A stretch of 64,000 nucleotides of DNA from RUG563 sp045590215 (GCA_045590215.1 JAZNQO010000029.1:29050-93049), one strand, 5' to 3'; positions 33,194 to 41,489 are shown, counted from the first letter of the stretch. Notes: generated from the sequence alone by a model not told the origin. Program-made: numbers and translations.

Positions 33194-34441
33194 TCACCCG
33201 GCAAAAAACGGCACGGGATGGATGGTGTTATCATCCCTGGGGCTGATCTGGGAAAAATCCTTGTCTTTCACCACGTTGCCCCGTTGGATGATATTATGCC
33301 CATATCGCCGCCGCAAATCATCCACCGCCGCATCCAATTGCTCCAGGCGTTGCGTTTTTTCTTCGTCGCCGCAAAAGGAAAGCTGGCTGGGCGCATCCGC
33401 CGGGCTCAAATGCGAGCATGAAAGCCCCAAGCTTCTGAATGGCAGCCGCCCCGTAAAATGCTGCTCAAACAGCGTGCACGCCCCACGGATCAAATCGTCC
33501 GTTAGAAAGGTAGGCTTTTGCAGCATCATCTGGCAGGATGCACGGCTGAGATTTGTTTCCCGGATCTGGATGCTGATGCAGCGGCCTTTCAGCCCCTGCG
33601 CCCGCATCCGGGCGGCCACGCTTTCCGCCAGCAGGAAAAACACGCATCTGGCATCTTCCACAGTAGCAATGTCCCGGCAGGTGGTGGTGCTGTTTCCCAC
33701 GGATTTCACCACCGCCTCCCTTTCCGCTTCCATCACCGGCGATGCGTCCAGCCCCAGCGCAAAAGCCTGCAAAAGCAGCCCGTTTTTCCCCAGTGTTCGC
33801 TTCAGCAGGCCGCTGTCCGCCCGTGCCAGATCCCCGATGGTCAGGACGCCCAGCCTGCGCAGGCTGCTGGTGGTGCTCTTTCCCACATACAAAAGCTGGT
33901 TGGCCGGCAGCGGCCATATCTTTTCCCGGAAGGTTTCGGGGAAAATGCCCGTGGTTCCGTCCGGCTTTTTCATATCGCTGCCCAATTTGGCAAACACCTT
34001 GTTTTCCGCCACGCCCACAGACACCGTGATGCCCAGCTCTTTTTTGACTCTCTCCCGCAGCGTATCGGCCAGCTGCACCCCTTTAGCAATCGTCATATCC
34101 GGGTGGCTCACGTCTATCCAGCTTTCATCCAGCCCGAAAGCTTCCACTCTATCCGAATATTCCAGCCATATTTTCCGCATCATTTGGGAAAAATGGGTGT
34201 ACAGCCCATAATCCGGGGCCACCGCCACCAGTCCGGGACACGCCTGCATGGCCTGCCACACCGCCTGCCCCACATGCACCCCATACTTTTTCGCCGCATA
34301 ATTGGCCGTCAGCACAATGCCGTGCCGTGCCGCCGGATCGCCGCACACCGCCACCGGCTTACCCTGCAGCTGCGGCCTGTACAAGCATTCGCAGGACGCA
34401 TAAAAGCAATTGGCGTCCACATGCAATATCACCCGACCCAT
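33194..34441 (-). CDS. Y-family DNA polymerase (DinB/UmuC type)
   Basis: A 415-residue translesion polymerase. VILHVDANCFYASCECLYRP opens the palm with its catalytic Asp, and FGLDESWIDVS provides the second acidic pair. LRRLGVLTIGDLARAD is a helix-hairpin-helix, and the little-finger domain follows. No beta-clamp motif could be assigned with certainty. Start chosen at MGRVILHV (GCGAGGAGAAC); two upstream Met codons lack a ribosome site. It heads an operon with a small protein and an SRAP protein behind two LexA-like boxes. Confidence 0.9.
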   Translation of the reverse strand: MGRVILHVDANCFYASCECLYRPQLQGKPVAVCGDPAARHGIVLTANYAAKKYGVHVGQAVWQAMQACPGLVAVAPDYGLYTHFSQMMRKIWLEYSDRVEAFGLDESWIDVSHPDMTIAKGVQLADTLRERVKKELGITVSVGVAENKVFAKLGSDMKKPDGTTGIFPETFREKIWPLPANQLLYVGKSTTSSLRRLGVLTIGDLARADSGLLKRTLGKNGLLLQAFALGLDASPVMEAEREAVVKSVGNSTTTCRDIATVEDARCVFFLLAESVAARMRAQGLKGRCISIQIRETNLSRASCQMMLQKPTFLTDDLIRGACTLFEQHFTGRLPFRSLGLSCSHLSPADAPSQLSFCGDEEKTQRLEQLDAAVDDLRRRYGHNIIQRGNVVKDKDFSQISPRDDNTIHPVPFFAG

Positions 34442-34464
34442 GTTCTCCTCGCCTCGCATTATAA

Positions 34465-34477
34465 GAACATCTGTTTG
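34465..34477. promoter_or_regulatory. LexA-like box, proximal
   Basis: GAACATCTGTTTG, fitting the clostridial SOS box GAAC-N4-GTTT. It lies about 6 bp beyond the -10 of the polymerase promoter. Confidence 0.65.
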
Positions 34478-34482
34478 CATTC

Positions 34483-34511
34483 ATTGTACAACGGGAACAT
34501 CTGTTTGTCAA
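34483..34511 (-). promoter_or_regulatory. Promoter of the Y-polymerase operon
   Basis: Minus strand TTGACA (34511-34506), 17-bp spacer, TACAAT (34488-34483). The distal LexA-like box fills most of the spacer. Confidence 0.8.
34495..34507. promoter_or_regulatory. LexA-like box, distal
   Basis: Second exact copy of GAACATCTGTTTG, 30 bp from the first, overlapping the spacer and the edge of the -35 box. Confidence 0.65.
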
Positions 34512-34536
34512 CAGGAAATCTTTCCCTTGCAAAACC

Positions 34537-34565
34537 TTGACTTTTCATTCCCTATTGGGTATACT
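34537..34565 (+). promoter_or_regulatory. Promoter of tRNA-Ser
   Basis: TTGACT (34537-34542), 17-bp spacer, TATACT (34560-34565). Confidence 0.75.
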
Positions 34566-34598
34566 GTTTTTTGCCCGTTTTGCCCTTGAAATATACAC

Positions 34599-34689
34599 GG
34601 AGACGTATCGAAGTGGTCATAACGGGGCGCACTCGAAATGCGTTGGGCTGTAACAGGTCCCGTGGGTTCGAATCCCACCGTCTCCGCCA
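34599..34689 (+). tRNA. tRNA-Ser (anticodon CGA)
   Basis: A 91-nt class II tRNA with encoded CCA. Acceptor GGAGACG pairs with CGTCTCC, anticodon stem GCGCA / TGCGT carries loop CTCGAAA, there is a long variable arm, and the T arm is GTGGGTTCGAATCCCAC. Confidence 0.95.
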
Positions 34690-34697
34690 TGTAAAGA

Positions 34698-34744
34698 CAC
34701 CATTGAAATCTGAACCCTCAAGTTCAGACTCAATGGTGTTTTTA
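34698..34744 (+). terminator. Terminator of tRNA-Ser
   Basis: Long hairpin: ACACCATTGA / TCAATGGTGT outer and TCTGAAC / GTTCAGA inner stems, followed by T5. Confidence 0.85.
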
Positions 34745-34934
34745 TTATAAAACCCAGTATTTATGCGGCTTTTCGAGGTCGCATTTTCTTTTTGTCAACT
34801 GGACTAAAAACAGTAAAACTCAAATTCGGCAATTAGAAGATTGAAAAACAAACCTTTTGGAACCCATCGGTCTATCTATTTTCAACTCCTATATCAAATG
34901 CATTGAAACAATTTTACGACATTTTCTGTAGGAA
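34745..34934. other. AT-rich gap at the start of the tRNA-Ser island
   Basis: No gene is supported. The only protein-like trace is a 14-codon minus-strand tail (SPVDKKKMRPRKAA then TAA) near 34760-34810, which may be a leftover of a lost island gene. Composition changes to AT-rich right after the tRNA terminator. Confidence 0.3.
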
Positions 34935-34963
34935 TTGAAAGAAATAATAAAATGTGATATAAT
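34935..34963 (+). promoter_or_regulatory. Promoter of the HNH-like gene
   Basis: TTGAAA (34935-34940), 17-bp spacer, TATAAT (34958-34963). Confidence 0.7.
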
Positions 34964-34991
34964 TATTATAAATTAAGTCGAGGAGGAAAAT

Positions 34992-35894
34992 ATGGCGAAA
35001 AAGCATCCAGGATTTTGTGCGTTATGCGGTGAATACTTTGATGATTTATCATTCGAGCACATTCCTCCAAGATCAGCTTTTAATAAATTCTCTGCGAGGG
35101 CTGTTTCAGGAAAAGATTTTATCGGAAAGACTACCGTTCCTTGGGATTTGAAGCATTTACCTTACGACAATTTACAAAGAGGTATGGGGAAATATTCGTT
35201 ATGTTCTGTGTGTAATAGCACGGCAGGCGTATGGTATGTAAAGGAATATAAAAAAATTTCTCACATTTTTGTTGAAGCTCTGGCACAGATCACATCAGCC
35301 GATTTTCCCCAGTGCATTGAAATAAAAGAGATGTATCCTTTGCGTTTTATTAAACAGGTTATTTGTATGTTTTGTTCGGTAAATAATCAAGAGTCTTTAC
35401 GAGCTTATAATATGGCAGAACAAGAAATATCTTTGCAGGACAACCCGCTCGTGCAAATGATGATTGAATCTAAAAAGAGTTTATATCAAGCATCAAAATT
35501 GGTTGATGAACTTAGAAGATTTGTTCTTGATAAAAACGCAAGCGGTTTAGATAGTAAGAAATTTAAGGTTTGCATGTACGTTACCAAAAGTAGCTTGCAC
35601 AAATTAAATGGGTTATCAAGCGTTATGAAAATCGAGAATAACACTTTCTCTATTTCAAGCGAAATATCAACCTTTCCTCTCGGCTTTATATTATATTTTA
35701 ATCCTACGGATGATTTAGAATATAAAGGTGTTGATATAACTAATTTTGCAAACTGTAATTATGATGATATTGCGAGTGTCCGGATGCCTGTATTTGTTTA
35801 TGAAATGAATACATGGGTACCGCTTGATTATCGCACTAAAGCAGAAATACAAAAAGGGATAAATGAAGCTGAAGATTTTCTAAAAAATAGATAG
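34992..35894 (+). CDS. HNH-endonuclease-like protein with split zinc site
   Basis: A 300-residue cytosolic protein. The N-terminal 80 residues form a treble-clef HNH-type site: CALC (Cys9, Cys12), LSFEHIPPRSAF (Glu22-His23) and CSVCN (Cys71, Cys74, Asn75), close to the HNH_5 layout. The remaining 220 residues are unlike anything recognised; they mix helices and strands and could recognise a target. Codon use is strongly AT-rich compared with the chromosome. It forms an operon with the following zinc-ribbon nuclease (30-bp gap). GAGGAGG precedes the ATG. Role in defence or element biology is inferred only from context. Confidence 0.7.
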   Translation: MAKKHPGFCALCGEYFDDLSFEHIPPRSAFNKFSARAVSGKDFIGKTTVPWDLKHLPYDNLQRGMGKYSLCSVCNSTAGVWYVKEYKKISHIFVEALAQITSADFPQCIEIKEMYPLRFIKQVICMFCSVNNQESLRAYNMAEQEISLQDNPLVQMMIESKKSLYQASKLVDELRRFVLDKNASGLDSKKFKVCMYVTKSSLHKLNGLSSVMKIENNTFSISSEISTFPLGFILYFNPTDDLEYKGVDITNFANCNYDDIASVRMPVFVYEMNTWVPLDYRTKAEIQKGINEAEDFLKNR

Positions 35895-35924
35895 AAAAAC
35901 ATTGTAAAAGAGGGGGGGTATAAA

Positions 35925-37796
35925 ATGGCAGTCAAAAAGGAAAAAGAATTTGTAATTGATAATGCTGAACTGATGGCAGAATGGGATTGGGAAAAGAATA
36001 CACAATTCGGTTTTGACCCTTATACTCTCACTTGTGGCAGCAAGAAGAAGGTTTGGTGGAAATGTCAAAAAGGACACTCTTATGAAGCTCAAATTAAAAA
36101 CAGGGTTAATGGAAATCGATGTTCTTACTGCGCAGGAAAAAAAGTATTAATTGGTTATAATGACTTGAAAACTTTTTATCCTCAAGTTGCAGACGAATGG
36201 AATTATGAAAAAAATGGTGAACTCACTCCTGCAACTGTTACTTTTGCAAGCAACAAGAAGGTATTGTGGACATGTAAAAAATGTGGCGGTGAATATGAGT
36301 CGTATATAAACAATCGAACTCGAAAAGGTGTTGGTTGTCCTTACTGTGCAGGGCAAAAAGCCCTCGCCGGTCACAACGATTTGCAAACAATTTCCCCTGA
36401 TTTGGCGGCTGAGTGGAGTAAGAAAAACACAATTAAGCCGACCGAGGTTACAGCACATTCGAACAAAAAAGTATATTGGGTTTGCCCACTTGGTCATAAT
36501 GACTATTTGATGTCCATCAAGCAACGCAGCAATAGACAGGGCTGTCCTATTTGTGCACAGCAAAGTCAAACATCTTTTCCCGAGCAAGCAATTTTCTATT
36601 ATTTGAAGCAGGCATTTCCTGATACATTAAACAGATATATATTGGATAAACGTGAAATTGATATATTCATTCCATCAAAAAATATCGGAATTGAATATAA
36701 CGGATATTATTCTCATAAAGAAAAGGCGGAAAAGGATATTCGCAAAAAGGAGTTTTTCGAATCTATCGGTATCACATTGTTTGTTATAAAGGAATACAAG
36801 CGCACCGAAGAAAAAAATCAAGCAGATTTTTATATTCATGAAAGAACTTCTTTTAATGATTTAACCAGCCTTATACGAGATGTACTTAAATCAATTTGCT
36901 CTGACGTACCGATTGATGTCGATTGTTCAAGAGATGCCATTACGATCAAAAACCAATATGTTATCTTACGAAGAGAAAATAGTATTGCCATGGTAAGACC
37001 GGATTTAGTTGATAGGTGGGATTATGAAAAGAATGGCTCCATAACACCAGAAATGGTTACACTTGGTACAGGTCAGAGATTTTATTGGAAATGCAAAATA
37101 TGCAATAGGTCATACTTGGCACTGCCAAGCAAAATTGCTGAGGGAAGCGTGTGTTCTAAGCATCGCAATCTTTTAAAATACGATGGTAATGATTTAGCAA
37201 CAAAACATCCAGAGCTTCTCAAATATTGGGATTATGAAAAAAACGATGTCATTCCTTCAGAAATTTTTGGAGGTGGCGAAAGGGTTGTATATTGGAAGTG
37301 CGAAAAAGGACACAGCTACACTAAGTCAATATTAAAACGTGTGCGAGGTGAAGGATGTCCGATTTGTGCTGGTAAAAAAGTGTTAGTAGGGTTTAATGAT
37401 CTATCAACCGTTTGTCCTGATGTTGCTAAATCGTGGAACTATCCCAAAAATGGAGATGCATTACCTACGCATATTACAGCACACAGTAATAAGAAATTTT
37501 GGTGGATATGTGAAAATGGACACGAATGGGAGGCAAAAGTTTGCAACCGAGCAAACGGCAGAGGGTGTCCCGAGTGCTATAAAGCGCAAAAGGGGCAACG
37601 ACAAATAAATATGTATGACGCCGATACTTTTGCATTCATTGCAACCTTTGATAGCGTTAAAGCCGTTTGTGATTTCTTGGGTTTAGATAGCAAAAAAGCG
37701 AACGGAACCATCTCTCGCGTGTGTAGAAGAGAGCAAAAAACGCTAATGAAAAAGTATGTTTTAAGGAATGCCGATGATGATGAATTTAGCAAATAA
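35925..37796 (+). CDS. Zinc-ribbon (DUF4379) repeat protein with internal PD-(D/E)XK-type nuclease and C-terminal NUMOD1-like domain
   Basis: A 623-residue modular protein. Three zinc-ribbon repeats (about 15-85, 86-155, 156-215) show the DUF4379 pattern EW-x-KN-x-TP-x-VT-x-SNKKVWWKC-x-GH...CPYCAGKK. Residues 216-345 form a Vsr/PD-(D/E)XK-like core: Glu220 (TSFPEQAIFYYL), Asp246 (REIDIFIP), Glu257 (NIGIEYNGYYSH), then ITLFVIKEYK. Three more ribbons span about 355-425, 426-495 and 496-555; the fourth has a diverged CSKH second knuckle. The tail (about 560-615, INMYDADTFAFIATFDSVKA) resembles NUMOD1. It is a likely sequence-reading nuclease. AGGGGGG precedes the ATG. Confidence 0.75.
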   Translation: MAVKKEKEFVIDNAELMAEWDWEKNTQFGFDPYTLTCGSKKKVWWKCQKGHSYEAQIKNRVNGNRCSYCAGKKVLIGYNDLKTFYPQVADEWNYEKNGELTPATVTFASNKKVLWTCKKCGGEYESYINNRTRKGVGCPYCAGQKALAGHNDLQTISPDLAAEWSKKNTIKPTEVTAHSNKKVYWVCPLGHNDYLMSIKQRSNRQGCPICAQQSQTSFPEQAIFYYLKQAFPDTLNRYILDKREIDIFIPSKNIGIEYNGYYSHKEKAEKDIRKKEFFESIGITLFVIKEYKRTEEKNQADFYIHERTSFNDLTSLIRDVLKSICSDVPIDVDCSRDAITIKNQYVILRRENSIAMVRPDLVDRWDYEKNGSITPEMVTLGTGQRFYWKCKICNRSYLALPSKIAEGSVCSKHRNLLKYDGNDLATKHPELLKYWDYEKNDVIPSEIFGGGERVVYWKCEKGHSYTKSILKRVRGEGCPICAGKKVLVGFNDLSTVCPDVAKSWNYPKNGDALPTHITAHSNKKFWWICENGHEWEAKVCNRANGRGCPECYKAQKGQRQINMYDADTFAFIATFDSVKAVCDFLGLDSKKANGTISRVCRREQKTLMKKYVLRNADDDEFSK

Positions 37797-37879
37797 AATA
37801 TACCGTTGAGTAACGATGTGAGGGTTCGAATTCATATGCGAAAACGGCAAAAATATCTTTTTTGTAGCCCATAGACAGA

Positions 37880-37923
37880 AAAGAAACACCTTTTGTCTTC
37901 CTGACAAAAGGTGTTTCTTTTTA
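37880..37923. terminator. Strong terminator at the end of the island
   Basis: 17-bp stem AAGAAACACCTTTTGTC / GACAAAAGGTGTTTCTT with TTCCT loop and T5. Confidence 0.85.
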
Positions 37924-38082
37924 ACTAAATCCACCCATTCAGGTGGATGAAATCATCTTCGATGATGAAATCCCCTGCGGGGAAAAAATCTGTCTCGACG
38001 ACGGATGGGTGGATTTAATTTCATCAGCGACAGCTGATTTCACCCTTGCGATAGCAAGGATTTCATTTTGGGTGACAAACAT
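37924..38082. repeat. Cluster of nested hairpins separated by GAAATC/GATTTC spacers
   Basis: A perfect 13-bp inverted repeat TAAATCCACCCAT (37926-37938) / ATGGGTGGATTTA (38005-38017) encloses hairpins ATCATC-TTC-GATGAT, TCCCC-TGC-GGGGA and TCTGTC-loop-GACGGA. The first arm can instead close a local hairpin ATCCACC / GGTGGAT. Further hairpins TCAGC-GACA-GCTGA and CCTTGC-GATA-GCAAGG follow. Short spacers repeat GATGAAATC or its complement. No coding potential. It may be a mobile palindromic element or a structured RNA. Confidence 0.6.
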
Positions 38083-38190
38083 TCAAATCCCTACATACAA
38101 AAGATAGTAAATATCTTATTTTTTTCAATCCTTTTCCTGTAAATCGCAGGCTGCCCCATCCCTTACCCAAACATAACTGCCATTCTGTGC

Positions 38191-38220
38191 TTTACTTCCA
38201 TATCATCCTCGTGCTATAAT
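38191..38220 (+). promoter_or_regulatory. Promoter of the CotH gene
   Basis: TATAAT (38215-38220) with a poor -35 (TTTACT at 38191, 18-bp spacer). Confidence 0.5.
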
Positions 38221-38259
38221 AGCAACAATATTTGTGATGAGAAAGGAGCTGTTGTTCCT

Positions 38260-40674
38260 ATGAAAAAGTTTTTTGTTCTAATGATGATTTCAACCCTTCT
38301 TTGCTTGATTCCCCTTTTTTGTCCTGCCATGGAGTATTCTGCTTTCTCCCTTCGCCTGAATGAAATTTCCGCCTCTTCCAGCAGCGAAGTGCTGCAGGAT
38401 GAAAACGGCAACTCCCCTGACTGGATTGAGCTTTATAATGCCGGGAAAGAAGTTATCAACCTCAAAGGCTTCTATCTGTCCGACGGCGCAAAAAGGCTGG
38501 ACAAATTTGCTTTTCCCGATGCAGTTCTGCCTGCCGGCGGATATCTGGTTGTATTCTGTTCCGGGGAAGACAGAGTAACCGAAACGGAAATGCACACCTC
38601 CTTCAAGCTCAGCGACGATGGCGAAACGGTTGTTTTGTCTTATCAGGGCGAAATCATTGATTCTGTGGATACCGCCAGACAGGCAAAAGATGTGCCCTTA
38701 GCAAGAAATGCTTCCGGGAGCTGGGAGAAAACCTATGCCCCAACCCCGGGAAAAGAAAACATCATTTCTTCCCAAACGCAACCCGAATCCGGCACAGCAG
38801 TTTTTTCCGCCCTCAACACGGTGCAGATCAATGAAGTGATGGCATCTGCTGCTCCCTTCAAAAATATGCCTGGTTATGACTATGTGGAATTATATAATCC
38901 CGGCAGCTATCAAAACCTTGCCCACTGGAGCATTACACTGACCGGGAAAAAGGAACAGGTTTTTACCATTCCCTCCGGCACCGGCCTCGGGCATGATGAA
39001 TATCTGGTGATTTATTTCTCTGAAAGTCCAAGTGTACGGCTCAATGCAGGCTTTTCTATTTCTGCCTCCTATGGCACGCTGACGCTGAAAGATACCAAGG
39101 GCAATGTCATAGATGTTCTTTCTTGGAACGAACCGCTCTATGGCAATCTCCCCTATGGCCGTCCTTCCGGCAGCAATGAAATTTGTTTCCTTGAAACAGA
39201 AACTTTTAACCGCAAGAACCCCGCTTCAGGCTATGCCAAGCGTGCCAACGCACCGAAATTATCCGTCGATGCAGGCTTCTATGCGACGCCCTTTTCCTTG
39301 GAATTGAAAGCCGATCCCGGCGAAACCATCTATTACACCACCGACGGTAGCACGCCTACCAGAAGCAGCAGGGTATACAAAGCCCCCATTCCCATCAACC
39401 AAACCACTGTCCTGCGTGCAGCCGCTGCCAGTGATACCGCCATGCTGTCCGACACAGCATCTGCAACTTACTTCCTCGGGCTGGATATTGACGTACCGGT
39501 GGTATCCGTGATGATGGATCAGGATCATTTGAACGGCTCTGTTAACGGCATGATGACCACCGGCAATTATGAAAAGGATTGGGAATACCCGGCAAATATT
39601 GAGTATTTCGATCAAAACGGCACACAGACGCTGGATCAACTGGCCGGCGTTACCGTATCGGGCGAAGTTTCCCGCCGCTATTCCCAGAAATCCATGGCAT
39701 TTTTTTCCCGGAAAGCCTACGGCGATGATGCTTTCGCTTTCAATCCTTTCCCGAACCGTGATTACGAAAGCGTACAGGCTTTTGTTCTGCGCAATGCCGG
39801 AAGTGAGCCTGCACTCAGCGGCATTCGCTTCATGGATTTGTTCCTGACCCGACTGGCACTGAACTCCCATGCCGATGTATCAGACGGACAGCCGGTGCTG
39901 GTTTTCATTAATGGCGAAATCTGGGGACATTGCAACATCCGCGAGCGTGTGAACAAGCATTATTTTGCCTCTCAGGAAGGCATCATCGATGAGGATATTA
40001 TCGACAACATTGATATCCTGAACAACGACGGCATTGCTTCCAACGGTGATGCCCGTGATTATCGGGTATTGAGCCATTACATGGCTACCCATGATTTGAA
40101 TGATCCCGAAGCTTTGGCCTATGTTTTGACCCAGCTGGATGTAGACAGCTTGTTTGACTATGCTGCCTATGAAATGATCTGCGGCAACAAAGATTTGTCC
40201 AACACGCGGTTCTATCGGATTCCCGGCGGCAAATGGACATGGACACTGTACGATCTAGATACAGCCATGGCCGGCACAGGTTCTGCACCCATTGGCTATT
40301 TCATGCAGCCTTTGAACTCTGCTCCGGTGGTAGATTTCGATCCCACCCCTTTCACCGCTCTGATGAAGGTGCCTGAAATGAAGGAAAAGTTCCTGCTCCG
40401 CATGGGTGAAATTATGGTCGACTATTTCACTTATGATTATCTTTCAAAGGAACTGGACAATATGTATGCCCAAATGGCTCCAATCATGGAATATCATTTG
40501 ATCCGCTGGCCGGCTTTGACCATGGAAGATTGGTCCAGAAACGTAGAAGCAGCACGAAAGCTCCTGAGGGATCGTCCGCCGCAGGTGGTCAAGGAAGTCC
40601 AACGAATTTTCAATCTGACAAACGAAGAAATGCAAATTTACTTTGGTGAGTTTCTGGAGAAAAACAGCCTGTAA
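38260..40674 (+). CDS. Secreted CotH-family protein with lamin-tail and chitobiase-like domains
   Basis: An 804-residue exported protein. Signal peptide about 1-23. Two lamin-tail domains (LRLNEISASSSSEVL...WIELYNAG near 31-145, and VQINEVMAS...YVELYNPG near 188-320) are followed by a chitobiase/hexosaminidase C-terminal-like module (IYYTTDGSTPTRSSRVY). A CotH kinase-like region covers about 410-745 (VTVSGEVSRRYSQKSMAFF, LVFINGEIWGHCNIRERVNK, KWTWTLYDLDTAM). CotH proteins phosphorylate coat proteins in Bacillus; in gut bacteria such secreted forms are linked to surfaces or fibre adhesion. Whether this one is an active kinase is unknown. AAAGGAG supports the start. Confidence 0.85.
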   Translation: MKKFFVLMMISTLLCLIPLFCPAMEYSAFSLRLNEISASSSSEVLQDENGNSPDWIELYNAGKEVINLKGFYLSDGAKRLDKFAFPDAVLPAGGYLVVFCSGEDRVTETEMHTSFKLSDDGETVVLSYQGEIIDSVDTARQAKDVPLARNASGSWEKTYAPTPGKENIISSQTQPESGTAVFSALNTVQINEVMASAAPFKNMPGYDYVELYNPGSYQNLAHWSITLTGKKEQVFTIPSGTGLGHDEYLVIYFSESPSVRLNAGFSISASYGTLTLKDTKGNVIDVLSWNEPLYGNLPYGRPSGSNEICFLETETFNRKNPASGYAKRANAPKLSVDAGFYATPFSLELKADPGETIYYTTDGSTPTRSSRVYKAPIPINQTTVLRAAAASDTAMLSDTASATYFLGLDIDVPVVSVMMDQDHLNGSVNGMMTTGNYEKDWEYPANIEYFDQNGTQTLDQLAGVTVSGEVSRRYSQKSMAFFSRKAYGDDAFAFNPFPNRDYESVQAFVLRNAGSEPALSGIRFMDLFLTRLALNSHADVSDGQPVLVFINGEIWGHCNIRERVNKHYFASQEGIIDEDIIDNIDILNNDGIASNGDARDYRVLSHYMATHDLNDPEALAYVLTQLDVDSLFDYAAYEMICGNKDLSNTRFYRIPGGKWTWTLYDLDTAMAGTGSAPIGYFMQPLNSAPVVDFDPTPFTALMKVPEMKEKFLLRMGEIMVDYFTYDYLSKELDNMYAQMAPIMEYHLIRWPALTMEDWSRNVEAARKLLRDRPPQVVKEVQRIFNLTNEEMQIYFGEFLEKNSL

Positions 40675-40808
40675 AAACCAATTTACATTTGTCAGAATAT
40701 TTCTATCTCATTATATGCAGTATGGCGTAAAATACCATACTGCTTTTATAATTTTGGTCGCTGATTCCATCATTTTTTTTGTAAGAAAAAAACACACCAG
40801 GCTGCATC

Positions 40809-41102
40809 TGTCAAGGAAAAGTAGACACTAAAAACAACCATAGTATTAGAAGCCCAATTCGGTCTTGTACTGGACTGGGCTTTTGTAGCCCAAAGCGGCC
40901 GCAGGTCGTTCGAAATTGTAATAGTGAACATACCCGTCCAATAGCTTTGGAACATCTTTTGCAGTCGCCAAACCGTAGTCAAGGAATAATTCTTCTTTAA
41001 TCCAGCCATTCATTGCTTCAATTATAGCATTATCTGTTGGAGTTCCTACTCGCGATATTGATCGAAGTAGACAACATGGTGGTTTTCCATGTGTCTACCT
41101 TT
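40809..41102. mobile_element. Remnant of an IS3-family insertion sequence
   Basis: About 290 bp bounded by related ends GGAAAAGTAGACACT (plus, left) and the complement of GTGTCTACCTTTATC (right). It contains only the last 71 codons of a transposase. A near-perfect inverted repeat GTAGACAACATGG / CCATGTGTCTAC at 41067-41098 marks an internal deletion junction. Confidence 0.6.
40846..41061 (-). pseudogene. IS3-family transposase (OrfB) C-terminal fragment
   Basis: Minus-strand frame reading ISRVGTPTDNAIIEAMNGWI, EELFLDYGLATAKDVPKLL and YNFERPAAALGYKSPVQYK to a stop. These are the last DDE Glu region and tail of IS150/IS3-type integrases. The first two thirds of the gene, including the two catalytic Asp residues, are gone. 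Confidence 0.8.
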
Positions 41103-41161
41103 ATCTTACATCTTCACTAGGCTTATGTTCTCTTCTTATCCTCATATACATCACCACTTCA

Positions 41162-41203
41162 ACCCTTTTGAGTTATTTTAACTCATAAAGGGTAATCTTT
41201 TTT
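41162..41203 (+). terminator. Terminator-like hairpin upstream of the XRE gene
   Basis: ACCCTTTTGAGTTA / TAACTCATAAAGGGT stem with TTT loop and T6. No gene remains in front of it; it may belong to a deleted one. Confidence 0.6.
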
Positions 41204-41246
41204 CAATATATTGGTTATCATCTCATTATAGAGTGAGGTGAGATCA

Positions 41247-41489
41247 ATGAATATCGGCGAAGCTGTACGGAAGCGTATTTTGTTTTTGTGCCAGGAAAAG
41301 GATTTGACCATCAATAAATTGAGCAACATCAGCGGTGTCACCCAATCCACCGTCAATAACATCATCAGCGGCCGCAACCACAGCACCACCATTTCCACCA
41401 TCAAGAAGCTCTGTGATGGCCTTGGCATTTCCATTCAAAGCTTTTTCGATCACGAGCTGTTCTTCAATCTGGATCAGGAAGTGGAATAA
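41247..41489 (+). CDS. Small XRE-family (Cro/CI) transcriptional regulator
   Basis: An 80-residue helix-turn-helix protein, almost only the DNA-binding domain: MNIGEAVRKRILFLCQEKDL, recognition region SGVTQSTVNNIISGRNHST, and the conserved tail TISTIKKLCDGLGISIQSFF. Such single-domain regulators act in mobile elements, toxin systems or local control. The target is unknown. ATG at 41247 follows GAGGTG; the in-frame GTG nine bases earlier overlaps that site. It neighbours the IS3 remnant. Confidence 0.85.
   Translation: MNIGEAVRKRILFLCQEKDLTINKLSNISGVTQSTVNNIISGRNHSTTISTIKKLCDGLGISIQSFFDHELFFNLDQEVE

Noticed and set aside
35925..37796. CRISPR-like repeat pattern in the AT-rich island
   Set aside because: The repeats are protein-level zinc ribbons with varied DNA sequence and spacing; no direct DNA repeats with spacers exist.
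37801..37860. Partial tRNA near the end of the island
   Set aside because: Only the T-loop core GGTTCGAAT is present; no acceptor or anticodon arm can be drawn.
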